Positions 48,496 through 55,599 of a DNA stretch of 62,696 bases are shown in pieces. The position numbers were made by a program, and so were the translations under genes. Under the pieces are notes generated by a model. That model was not told the DNA's origin. It worked only from the letters and a program-made list of their open reading frames with translations, and searched no databases. Numbering within the stretch: the first letter of the stretch is position 1; every line of letters starts with the position of its first letter. This stretch comes from Clostridia bacterium (lineage in GTDB: Bacteria; Bacillota; Clostridia; UMGS1883; UMGS1540): positions 1 to 62,696 of the forward strand of contig JAFSCR010000011.1 of the NCBI GenBank assembly GCA_017436645.1, read 5' to 3'.

Positions 48496-49233
48496 TTGAG
48501 AAAACCTTTGTATCTGTCCCGTGTTTTCATCGTGGCATTTTTGCTCGTATGGGGACTGTATACAAAAGCACATCCCGGATATGATATGTTCCTCTGCGGT
48601 GAGAAAATCGGGTTTGTAAAGAACAAAACACAGGCAGAAGACATTCTTGAAATTATCCGGCATGAAACAGACCAAAAGGACCTTCCCGCATCTTTGTATC
48701 TTCGCCTTTTCAAAGCGCCGCCATCGCCCGATGCGGTAAAGCTTCTTGAAAATGCAAGGCAGGTAATCGGCAGCAGCGTTTTGCCGGATATGCAGGAAGA
48801 AAAAGTACCGGAGGAAGAGCCAAAGTCCGTCGAAGTCTCCACGCCCCATTCCGCCTTTTTTGCGGCTCCTTTATCTTTTGACCGCATCACTTCCGCCTTC
48901 GGAATGCGGGACGGGCGGATGCATGAAGGCGTTGACCTTGCCGCACAAAGCGGCACGCCCATCATGGCCGCAGCCGGTGGTACTGTCACCTTTAGCGGCA
49001 ACGTGGAAGGCTACGGAAAGCTTATTATTCTTTCTCACGACAACGACTATGAAAGCTACTACGCCCATTGCAGCGTACTTTACGCTTCTTTGGGAGATTC
49101 GGTTTCCCAAGGGGATGTGATTGCTGAAGTGGGCAGCACAGGCAAAAGCACCGGCCCCCATTTGCATTTTGAAATCCGAAAAGGTGGTTCGCCCTTAGAT
49201 CCTATGCCCCATCTCGGTGAAGCTTTTACCTGA
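48496..49233 (+). CDS. membrane-anchored M23 peptidase (LytM type)
   Basis: A 245-residue murein peptidase. One N-terminal membrane helix (about 8-23) anchors it outside; an acidic linker (EEKVPEEEPK, about 100-110) leads to the LytM fold with zinc motif HEGVD (His143, Asp147), YYAH (His191) and PHLHFE (His222, His224). The active site is complete. Start is TTG behind AGAGGTGG. Some relatives are sporulation proteins (SpoIIQ-like), but the intact site and vegetative promoter do not favour that. Confidence 0.88.
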   Translation: MRKPLYLSRVFIVAFLLVWGLYTKAHPGYDMFLCGEKIGFVKNKTQAEDILEIIRHETDQKDLPASLYLRLFKAPPSPDAVKLLENARQVIGSSVLPDMQEEKVPEEEPKSVEVSTPHSAFFAAPLSFDRITSAFGMRDGRMHEGVDLAAQSGTPIMAAAGGTVTFSGNVEGYGKLIILSHDNDYESYYAHCSVLYASLGDSVSQGDVIAEVGSTGKSTGPHLHFEIRKGGSPLDPMPHLGEAFT

Positions 49234-49253
49234 TATACGGAAGAAAACAAGAT

Positions 49254-49296
49254 AAGAGGCAAAGTACCTGCTCATAGCAGAGATTCTTTGCCTCTT
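49254..49296. terminator. hairpin between convergent M23 and spoVAE genes
   Basis: An 11-base perfect inverted repeat (AAGAGGCAAAG) with a small inner stem CTGCTCATAGCAG in the loop. A T-tract is lacking, so termination efficiency is uncertain. Confidence 0.5.
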
Positions 49297-49301
49297 CGTA
49301 A

Positions 49302-49655
49302 TTATTTCATTTTGGGTTTAAAGATGAGGGACGCCAGAAAGGAAAAAAGCACTGCGGCGGACACGCCGCCTGCCACAGAGGTAAGGCCGCCTGTGAAAAT
49401 GCCTATAAGACCTTTCTCTTCAATTGCTTTGCAGACGCCGTTATAAAGTGTATACCCAAAGCCCGTAATGGGAACGGTGGCACCGGCTCCTGCATATTCC
49501 ACAAGCGGCTTGTATACGCCAAGTAGCGTCAATAAAACGCCTGCACAAACAAAAGTAACCAAAATACGTGCTGGCGTAAGCCTCGTTTTATCAATCAGCA
49601 GCTGTCCTACCACACATATCAGGCCACCTACCCAAAAGGCATTAAAATATTCCAC
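49302..49655 (-). CDS. spoVAE: stage V sporulation protein AE
   Basis: Membrane protein (117 residues, about three to four helices) of the SpoVA channel that moves dipicolinic acid into the forespore. GGLICVVGQLLIDKTRL and GAGATVPITGFGYTL are typical. The start is GTG behind AAGGGGA. The usual partners spoVAC and spoVAD are not next to it in this window, so the spoVA genes are split in this genome. Confidence 0.92.
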   Translation of the reverse strand: MEYFNAFWVGGLICVVGQLLIDKTRLTPARILVTFVCAGVLLTLLGVYKPLVEYAGAGATVPITGFGYTLYNGVCKAIEEKGLIGIFTGGLTSVAGGVSAAVLFSFLASLIFKPKMK

Positions 49656-49681
49656 AAAAATTCCCCTTCCTGCTTTTTTGG

Positions 49682-49711
49682 TAGGTTATGTACTTTTCCA
49701 AAGAAATATAC
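49682..49711 (-). promoter_or_regulatory. sigma-G-like promoter of spoVAE
   Basis: Minus-strand GTATA (49707-49711), 16 bases, then CATAACCTA (49682-49690), which partly fits the forespore pattern GNATA-N16-CATNNTA. Matches the known forespore timing of spoVA, but the -10 match is imperfect. Confidence 0.35.
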
Positions 49712-49722
49712 AAGGAAAATCC

Positions 49723-49771
49723 TTGACAAAACACGTCTTATCCTGTATACTAAATTGAAAATGATTCTCAA
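49723..49771 (+). promoter_or_regulatory. zinc-operon promoter with Fur/Zur-type operator
   Basis: TTGACA (49723-49728), 17-base spacer, TATACT (49746-49751), followed at the transcription start by TTGAAAATGATTCTCAA (49755-49771), an 8-1-8 inverted repeat with 7 of 8 matching positions, the form bound by Fur-family repressors. A repressor here would block the start site. The first gene is itself Fur-family, so autoregulation by metal is likely. Confidence 0.75.
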
Positions 49772-49790
49772 TTTCAAAAAGGTGATGCAT

Positions 49791-50189
49791 TTGTCTTATA
49801 CAACAAAACCCCGTACACTACTCCATGCCTATTTAAAAAACCATGCCCACGCCCATATTTCCATGCACGAAATTCTGGATTTTGCAAGGAAGGAAGGCAT
49901 CGGTACCGCAACGGTTTACAGGTATCTGGACAAGCTTTTAAAAGAAGGCTTTATCATTAAATACGCCCACGGCGGCACAGAAGGCGGTGCTTGTTTTCAG
50001 TGGCACGAAAAGGATTGCACCCTCTATCATTTTGTTTGCAATGACTGCGGAAAATGTTTCCATCTGGATTGCAGTCATCTTGATTCCGTAGACGCGCACA
50101 TCCAGGCGCACCATGCTTTTTCGGTTGACTTATCGCAAACGGTTTTCCGTGGACGTTGTAAGGCCTGCATGGGAAAGGAGAACGCATGA
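49791..50189 (+). CDS. Fur-family (Zur-like) metal-responsive repressor
   Basis: A regulator of about 132 residues. Winged helix in the first half (IGTATVYRYLDKLLKEG), then a dimer domain with structural zinc cysteines in CNDCGKCFHLDC and C-terminal CKAC, and several His (YHF, HLDCSH, HAH). The start is set at TTG 49791, six bases after AAAGGTG; upstream ATGs have no ribosome binding site and lie in the operator. Its place in front of a zinc ABC transporter makes zinc (Zur) the likely effector over iron. Confidence 0.85.
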   Translation: MSYTTKPRTLLHAYLKNHAHAHISMHEILDFARKEGIGTATVYRYLDKLLKEGFIIKYAHGGTEGGACFQWHEKDCTLYHFVCNDCGKCFHLDCSHLDSVDAHIQAHHAFSVDLSQTVFRGRCKACMGKENA

Positions 50190-51091
50190 AAAAGCTGATT
50201 TTCCCCCTCCTCTTTTGTTTATTATTCTGCGGATGCCGTGGTCTTTCCTCGCCGAAGAGCGATAAGCTGAAAATTGTGGCAACGCTTTTTCCGCAGTACG
50301 ATTTTGCCCGCACAATATGCGGCGAAAAAGCGGAGATATATATGCTCCTGCCACCCGGCTCGGAAAGTCATTCCTATGAACCGACGCCGAAGGATCTGGC
50401 ACGAATTGCAGAGGCAGACTTGTTTTTATACACAGGAAGCGTTATGGAACCGTGGGCGCATAAACTTTCGGAAAATGCTTTGGGCATGTGCGTAGATGTT
50501 TCCCGGGGTGTGCCGCTTTTAAGCGGCGACCATATCCACGAAACCCATTCCGAAACCGACGCCTTGGAAACTACCGATCCTCATATCTGGACAAATCCGC
50601 AAAATGCCAAAATTATGGTAGATAACATTCTGAAAGCCGTTTCAGAAAAAGACCCTGCAAATGCCCCGTTCTATGCGGAAAATGCCAAAAAATTCAAAGA
50701 GCAACTGGATACGCTGGACAAGGCGTTTGAAGACGCTGTGCGAGGCGGCAAACGAAAACACATTGTGTTCGGCGGCCACTTTGCCATGCGGTACTTTACG
50801 GAGCGATACGGCCTGCGTTACGACTCCGCTTATGATGCCTGCAGCGGCGAGGCAGAGCCTTCGCCCTCGGTAATGATTCAGCTCATTGAAAAAATGAAAA
50901 AAGATAACATTCCGGTTATATATTACGAAGAGCTGTCCACACCCCGCACCGCTTCTCTCATTGCCGAAGAAACCGGTGCAAAAATGCTCCTTCTCCATTC
51001 CTGCCACAACATCGGCAAAGGAGAAGAGAACGAAACGTATCTTTCTCTCATGTATAAAAATCTGGAAAACCTGAAGATAGGACTGAACTAA
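50186..51091 (+). CDS. znuA: zinc/manganese ABC transporter substrate-binding lipoprotein
   Basis: A 301-residue lipoprotein: signal peptide with lipobox LFCGC (Cys17). The ZnuA/AdcA cluster A-I fold has metal ligands His62 (SESHSYEP), His133 (DPHIW) and His198 (GGHF), plus an acidic residue near the end. A His/acid-rich loop (GDHIHETHSETD, 114-125) is typical of zinc, not manganese, binders. It overlaps the regulator by four bases. Confidence 0.9.
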   Translation: MKKLIFPLLFCLLFCGCRGLSSPKSDKLKIVATLFPQYDFARTICGEKAEIYMLLPPGSESHSYEPTPKDLARIAEADLFLYTGSVMEPWAHKLSENALGMCVDVSRGVPLLSGDHIHETHSETDALETTDPHIWTNPQNAKIMVDNILKAVSEKDPANAPFYAENAKKFKEQLDTLDKAFEDAVRGGKRKHIVFGGHFAMRYFTERYGLRYDSAYDACSGEAEPSPSVMIQLIEKMKKDNIPVIYYEELSTPRTASLIAEETGAKMLLLHSCHNIGKGEENETYLSLMYKNLENLKIGLN

Positions 51092-51093
51092 AC

Positions 51094-51780
51094 ATGCTGC
51101 TTTCATGCAATAACCTTACGGTTTCGTATGACACCGTCGCCATACAAGATATAACATTCACGGCCGAAAAAGGTGATTTTATTTGTATCGTCGGTGAAAA
51201 CGGAAGCGGAAAAACAACCTTAATTAAAGCACTTCTCGGTCTTTTGCCGGCAAAAAACGGAACCGTAACCGTAAAGGATGGCACAAAAATCGGCTATGTA
51301 CCGCAAAAACTTTCCGTAAGCCACGATTTCCCCGCCTCTGCAGAAGAAATCGTGCGGAGCGGTATTATCACCAAGCGCCCGTTTTTGTCAAAGGCTGAAA
51401 AAGAAAAAGCACGTCATATCATGACGCTTTTGGAAATTGATTCTATTCGCCGCAAGAGTTTTTCCGCCCTTTCCGGCGGACAGGCACAGCGGGTGCTCCT
51501 CGCCCGTGCCCTTTGCGCCTCCGAGGAATTTCTCGTTTTAGATGAGCCTGTAACAGGGCTTGACCCCAAAGCTACAAGAGATTTATATGCACTTCTGAAA
51601 AAAATAAACAAAGAAAAAGGGACTACCGTTTTAATGGTATCCCATGATATCCGCACATCTATGCATCTGGCCACAAAGATTCTGCACATTGACAAATCGG
51701 TGCAATTCTTTGGCGAACCGGAGCATTATATCTGTAGCGAATGCGGACAGCGTTTTATGGGAGGTGCAAAGCATGACTGA
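51094..51780 (+). CDS. znuC: zinc ABC transporter ATP-binding protein
   Basis: A 228-residue ATPase of the metal ABC importer. Walker A GENGSGKTT near 33-41, signature LSGGQAQRV near 130, Walker B LVLDEPVTGLD and the switch His in VSHDI are intact. It follows znuA by two bases and overlaps the permease gene by eight. Confidence 0.93.
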   Translation: MLLSCNNLTVSYDTVAIQDITFTAEKGDFICIVGENGSGKTTLIKALLGLLPAKNGTVTVKDGTKIGYVPQKLSVSHDFPASAEEIVRSGIITKRPFLSKAEKEKARHIMTLLEIDSIRRKSFSALSGGQAQRVLLARALCASEEFLVLDEPVTGLDPKATRDLYALLKKINKEKGTTVLMVSHDIRTSMHLATKILHIDKSVQFFGEPEHYICSECGQRFMGGAKHD

Positions 51781-52582
51781 TTTTCTCTCCGTATTTTCCT
51801 ATAGCTTTATGCAAAGGGCCCTCCTCGTCGGCATGCTGGTTGCTCCTTGTGCGGCACTTTTAGGGGTTTCCCTTGTTCTTCGCCGCTATGCCATGATTGG
51901 TGACGGGCTTTCCCACGTAGGCTTTGGTGCCCTGTCCCTTGCACTTGCCCTTGGCGCCGCTCCTCTCACCGTTTCACTTCCCATCGTAATTTTAGCTGCT
52001 TTTTTACTTCTGCGCCTTAGTGAAAACAGTAAGCTTTGCGGCGATTCTGCCATCGCACTCGTTTCCGCCTCTGCCATTGCAATAGGCGTGGTCATCACTT
52101 CCCTTTCAAAAGGCATGAGTACGGACATAAATGACCTGATGTTCGGCAGCATTCTCGCCATGACGGAAAGCGACGTGACATTAAGCGTATTTCTCTCCGC
52201 CGCCGTGCTTCTCGTTTTCATTCTGTTTTACAGAAAAATATTTTCCATCACATTTGACGAAAGTTTCGCCCGTACAGAAGGTGTGCATGTGAAAACATAC
52301 ACCATGCTCTTGGCGCTTTTAACGGCAGTTACCATTGTACTCGGCATGCGGATTATGGGGTCTATGCTTATTTCCAGCCTCATCATCTTCCCCGCTTTAA
52401 CCGCCATGCGCATTTTTCGCTCTTTTCGGGGGGTAACGCTTTTTGCCGCCTTGATTTCGCTCATTTCATTTCTGGTCGGACTGTTTTTGTCGTTTGAATT
52501 TTCCCTGCCGACGGGTGCGACAATTGTGCTCGTAAATCTGGCATTCTTTTTACTTTGCAGTATAATTGGTCACAAAAGATAA
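51773..52582 (+). CDS. znuB: zinc ABC transporter permease
   Basis: A 269-residue membrane protein with about eight helices, family ABC-3 (ZnuB). Typical parts are YAMIGDGLSHVGFGALSLAL, SLSKGMSTDINDLMFGSI and LGMRIMGSMLISSLIIFPA. ATG at 51773 is preferred, with GGGAGGTG upstream, over longer frames that lie in znuC. Completes the importer. Confidence 0.93.
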   Translation: MTDFLSVFSYSFMQRALLVGMLVAPCAALLGVSLVLRRYAMIGDGLSHVGFGALSLALALGAAPLTVSLPIVILAAFLLLRLSENSKLCGDSAIALVSASAIAIGVVITSLSKGMSTDINDLMFGSILAMTESDVTLSVFLSAAVLLVFILFYRKIFSITFDESFARTEGVHVKTYTMLLALLTAVTIVLGMRIMGSMLISSLIIFPALTAMRIFRSFRGVTLFAALISLISFLVGLFLSFEFSLPTGATIVLVNLAFFLLCSIIGHKR

Positions 52583-52594
52583 GGAGAAATTAAA

Positions 52595-53002
52595 ATGAAT
52601 AAAGGCATACAGGCAAAAAAATATTATGAAGAAGGATATAACTGCTGTCAGGCTGTTGTTCTCGCATACGCTGCGGAAATAGGACTGGACAAGGACGCAC
52701 TACTTCGCCTTTCCTCCTCTTTCGGTGGCGGTATGGGCGGCCTTGGAGAGGTCTGCGGCGCCGTAAGCGGTATGTTTTTAGTACTCGGTGCACTGAAAGG
52801 CTATGATTCTTCCGCAAAGCCCGGTGACAAACAGCTTCATTATGCACGCATCCGCGCTGCCGCTTCCCGCTTTACGGAAAAATACGGCAGTCTTTTATGC
52901 CGCGACTTAAAATCTGCCGACGGCGGTCGGGCGACTTGCGGTGAGCTTGTGGAGAATGCCGCAGAGATGCTCCTTGATTTTCTTTCAGAAAGCGAAAATT
53001 AA
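52595..53002 (+). CDS. C_GCAxxG_C_C family redox-type protein
   Basis: A 135-residue protein of the C_GCAxxG_C_C family, which is common in anaerobes and has no settled function. The Cys set is Cys17-Cys18 (YNCCQAV), Cys54 in the GGGMGGLGEVCGAVSG core, Cys102 (LLCRDL) and Cys115. It starts 12 bases after znuB behind AAGGAGAAA, so it is part of the zinc-regulated unit; a zinc-binding or Cys-redox role connected with metal uptake is inference. Confidence 0.85.
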   Translation: MNKGIQAKKYYEEGYNCCQAVVLAYAAEIGLDKDALLRLSSSFGGGMGGLGEVCGAVSGMFLVLGALKGYDSSAKPGDKQLHYARIRAAASRFTEKYGSLLCRDLKSADGGRATCGELVENAAEMLLDFLSESEN

Positions 53003-53016
53003 ATCCAAAAAAACTC

Positions 53017-53045
53017 TTGCTTTTTCGGAAATAGTGTGTTATACT
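53017..53045 (+). promoter_or_regulatory. promoter of the tRNA-Leu gene
   Basis: TTGCTT (53017-53022), 17-base spacer, TATACT (53040-53045), 25 bases before the tRNA. Confidence 0.65.
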
Positions 53046-53069
53046 TTATTTCTGCAAAAGCAAATATTT

Positions 53070-53157
53070 GCCGGTGTGATGGAATTGGCAGACGTGACGG
53101 ACTCAAAATCCGTTGGACTAATCCTCCGTGTGGGTTCGAGTCCCACCACCGGCACCA
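53070..53157 (+). tRNA. tRNA-Leu (anticodon CAA)
   Basis: An 88-base class II tRNA with a long variable arm and encoded CCA. The acceptor stem GCCGGTG pairs with CACCGGC, the anticodon stem ACGGA/TCCGT holds loop CTCAAAA with anticodon CAA (codon TTG), and the T arm is GTGGG-TTCGAGT-CCCAC. An intrinsic terminator follows. tRNA-Leu genes are frequent integration sites, and the DNA after it looks accessory. Confidence 0.97.
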
Positions 53158-53165
53158 AACAGTAG

Positions 53166-53208
53166 AAATCCGAACCTTGTACCAATCGGTGAAGGGTTCG
53201 GATTTTTA
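53166..53208 (+). terminator. intrinsic terminator after tRNA-Leu
   Basis: Eleven-base perfect stem AAATCCGAACC / GGTTCGGATTT with an 18-base loop and a T-rich 3' side. Confidence 0.8.
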
Positions 53209-53233
53209 TTATACCTTGATATCCAAATTTTAA

Positions 53234-53341
53234 TATCAAAAACAAGGTATTACAGAAGAATTAAAGGCAAAAGACCAAATAGTTTGGGGTTCTGCTATGG
53301 AACAAATTAAGCCGCTCAATCTGTCTAATGTCGCATTATAG
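53234..53341 (+). pseudogene. short decayed ORF tail, possibly transposon protein TnpV
   Basis: An open stretch without a start reads ITEELKAKDQIVWGSAMEQIK and ends at TAG. The pattern of LxE-LKA-(D/N)Q-xxW-xxxM resembles the C-terminus of TnpV-type proteins of Clostridia conjugative transposons. The N-terminal part is missing. Resemblance is from memory and weak; random sequence is possible. The remaining bases up to 53411 show no gene. Confidence 0.25.
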
Positions 53342-53411
53342 CTAACAATTTCATTAAGTGTTGGTCGTTGAAGTTCAACAAAGCACCCAATACTGAAGAG
53401 ATATTGTTAGA

Positions 53412-54311
53412 TTAGTTTATATATGCTTTTAAATATGAGGTTGTATCTTTAATTGTTGCCAATTCCTGATGAAAACATCCAAGAAATGAACACATTGAAT
53501 CGGACATGGGACCTTGTCTTTTTAAACAGAATACATGTTGATCGGGAGGAGGGACACTTATCTTACTTATTGTAACATCCTTTCTTCGCAAATGATAGGC
53601 AATTGCACTTGGCATCAAACACCAATAATCGTCATCAATCAAATTCTCCATAAGTTCCATACTTCCTGCAAATATATATGGCTTTGAAACAAGTGGAACG
53701 GTATTTCTTCGCCAGTTATCATAATCGGGGAACCATGGAACCTGTATTTCTTTTTCAGGTATAAGTGTACTTATATCAATGACTTTCGGAAGATTACTTT
53801 TAATTCCTGAAACACAAACCATTTTTGTTTTGTATGCAGGTAAGGTTTCTAATGTGTTTCCATAAATATCCGGACTTATGATTGCAAGGTCTGCTGTTCC
53901 GGCTTCAACACTTTTACAACCTTCTTCCGAATGGCATGTCAGCACTCGCAGAGATGCATTTGCTCCTGTTTTCAGGTATGCACGTATTACATTAGGTAAA
54001 ATATAAGTTGTTATACTGCTCACAGACGCTATGCGTAATATATTTTGATTTATTTGTTCCGGAATTCGTTGTGCATTCGCCCATAGAAGTTGACTTTTTC
54101 TCGCTATTGGGATAAAAGCCTTACCTTCATCAGTCAGCATTAGATTATGCCCACCTTTTTTTCTATGTATCAAAGGATAGCCTAGTTTTTCTTCAAGTGA
54201 GCGCAAACGGTTACTGAGAGCAGGTTGAGATATATAAAGCTTTTCAGCAGCTAAAGATATATTATTACAGTTAACGATCATCAAAAATGCAATAAGCTCG
54301 TCCTGATCCAT
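53412..54311 (-). CDS. LysR-family transcriptional regulator
   Basis: A 299-residue regulator with an N-terminal winged helix (NNISLAAEKLYISQPALSNRLRSLEE region, residues about 14-40) and a C-terminal periplasmic-binding-like effector domain. It is divergent from the ornithine-cyclodeaminase-like gene, the normal layout for a LysR and its target. Codon use looks more AT-rich than in the unit before the tRNA. The ligand cannot be predicted. Confidence 0.92.
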   Translation of the reverse strand: MDQDELIAFLMIVNCNNISLAAEKLYISQPALSNRLRSLEEKLGYPLIHRKKGGHNLMLTDEGKAFIPIARKSQLLWANAQRIPEQINQNILRIASVSSITTYILPNVIRAYLKTGANASLRVLTCHSEEGCKSVEAGTADLAIISPDIYGNTLETLPAYKTKMVCVSGIKSNLPKVIDISTLIPEKEIQVPWFPDYDNWRRNTVPLVSKPYIFAGSMELMENLIDDDYWCLMPSAIAYHLRRKDVTISKISVPPPDQHVFCLKRQGPMSDSMCSFLGCFHQELATIKDTTSYLKAYIN

Positions 54312-54320
54312 ATCATCACA

Positions 54321-54343
54321 TCCTATAACTTTTTGTTATAGGA
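54321..54343. promoter_or_regulatory. perfect palindrome, LysR-type operator
   Basis: TCCTATAAC-TTTTT-GTTATAGGA, a perfect 9-base inverted repeat with a T-N11-A core, ten bases upstream of the lysR start and next to the divergent promoter. A second repeat pair, ATATCACAA (54343-54351) and TTGTGATAT (54390-54398), flanks the target promoter. Confidence 0.65.
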
Positions 54344-54361
54344 TATCACAAAAATAAATAT

Positions 54362-54390
54362 TTTACAATAGTAAATTTTTAATTTATAAT
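54362..54390 (+). promoter_or_regulatory. promoter of the cyclodeaminase-ceramidase-like unit
   Basis: TTTACA (54362-54367), 17-base spacer, TATAAT (54385-54390). It lies between the LysR-type repeats, so the regulator can act directly on it. A small hairpin (GGTATCC / GGATGCC, 54421-54438) sits between an AGGAGG and the start codon. Confidence 0.65.
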
Positions 54391-54449
54391 TGTGATATAA
54401 GAAAATTAGTGAAGGAGGCTGGTATCCGAGGGGATGCCGGAAAGAAAAA

Positions 54450-55508
54450 ATGAACAAACATGCTATTATGTATCGAAATTTATCTCAGGAAGATTTAATA
54501 AAAAGCGGGGCTTTTAGCCTTCCTATGGCGATTGATGCACTCAAGCGCAGTTTAATTCAATATAGAGATAACGAGATATTGTTTCCGGAAAAAATCGTTC
54601 AGGTGTTTAACGAGGAAACAAACGAAAGAATAAACTGTCTTCCTGCAACACTTCTTCCTGAAAAGCTTTGCGGCGTTAAGTGGGTATCTGTATTTCCGCC
54701 AAACCCTGTTAAATACGGCACGCAAAATCTTTCGGCTATTATTACATTATCCAGTATAGAGAACGGATATCCGGTTTGCGTTATGGACGGAACACTTTGC
54801 TCCAATATGAGAGTCGCAGCGGTTGGTGCATTGGCGGCTGATTTGTTAGCGAGACAAGATGCTGAAAGTATTGGCTTTATCGGTGCGGGAGAACAAGCGA
54901 AAATGCATTTGCTCGGGATGAAAAGTGTGCGACCAAACCTTAAGGTTTGCCGTGTCGCCGCTAAAACTGTGGAGGATGAACGTATATTTGTTAAAAGTGT
55001 TAAACCTTTATTCCCTGATATGGAGTTTGTTGTTTGTAATACAGTTTTAGAAGATGCAATTCGTGATTCGGATATTATAGTTACTGCCACAAGTGCACAG
55101 GCACCCCTTCTCAAACCTGAATGGATTAAAAAAGGTGCATTTTATAGTCATGTTGGCGGATACGAATGTGATTACCGTGTTATTCAAATGGCAGACAAGC
55201 TTGTATGTGATGATTGGGATGTTGTAAAACACAGACTTTCTACAATAACACGTGTATATAAAGAAGGACTCATTACAGACAGTGATATCAGCGGAAACCT
55301 TGTGGAAATTTTTGACGGAAGTCGTCCCGGACGTGAGAGTGATGATGAATTTATTGTATTTTCGGCTGCAGGTCTTTCTTATGTCGATATAGCAATTGCA
55401 CATGATATGTTTCGTAGGAGTGAGGAAAAAGATGCAGGAACAATGGTTGCACTTCAGGAAAAGATGGTGTTTGAGCACGAAAATCTTGCTGAATTTGTTG
55501 AAATCTAA
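54450..55508 (+). CDS. ornithine cyclodeaminase/mu-crystallin family protein
   Basis: A 352-residue NAD(P)-binding enzyme. Family features: substrate lysine Lys77 in CGVKWVS, MRVAAVGALAADLLA near 120-134, Rossmann GAGEQA at 145-150 and IVTATSAQAPLL. Members include ornithine cyclodeaminase, alanine dehydrogenase and imine reductases; the true substrate is open. It is 82-91 bases upstream of a ceramidase-like gene and divergent from LysR, so it may act in a pathway for an N-acyl or imine compound. Confidence 0.85.
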   Translation: MNKHAIMYRNLSQEDLIKSGAFSLPMAIDALKRSLIQYRDNEILFPEKIVQVFNEETNERINCLPATLLPEKLCGVKWVSVFPPNPVKYGTQNLSAIITLSSIENGYPVCVMDGTLCSNMRVAAVGALAADLLARQDAESIGFIGAGEQAKMHLLGMKSVRPNLKVCRVAAKTVEDERIFVKSVKPLFPDMEFVVCNTVLEDAIRDSDIIVTATSAQAPLLKPEWIKKGAFYSHVGGYECDYRVIQMADKLVCDDWDVVKHRLSTITRVYKEGLITDSDISGNLVEIFDGSRPGRESDDEFIVFSAAGLSYVDIAIAHDMFRRSEEKDAGTMVALQEKMVFEHENLAEFVEI

Positions 55509-55599
55509 AAATATCACGGTATTTAAATGGAGATAACAAAGGATATTATAGAGTCTTATAAATAATAACACTTGCAAAATTACAGAAAGGATGATGGGA

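Noticed and set aside
53039..53245. Minus-strand ORF over the tRNA-Leu gene (…VVGLEPTRRISPTDFESV…)
   Set aside because: This is the well-known false reading frame produced by the antisense of tRNA-Leu; the tRNA fold is complete.
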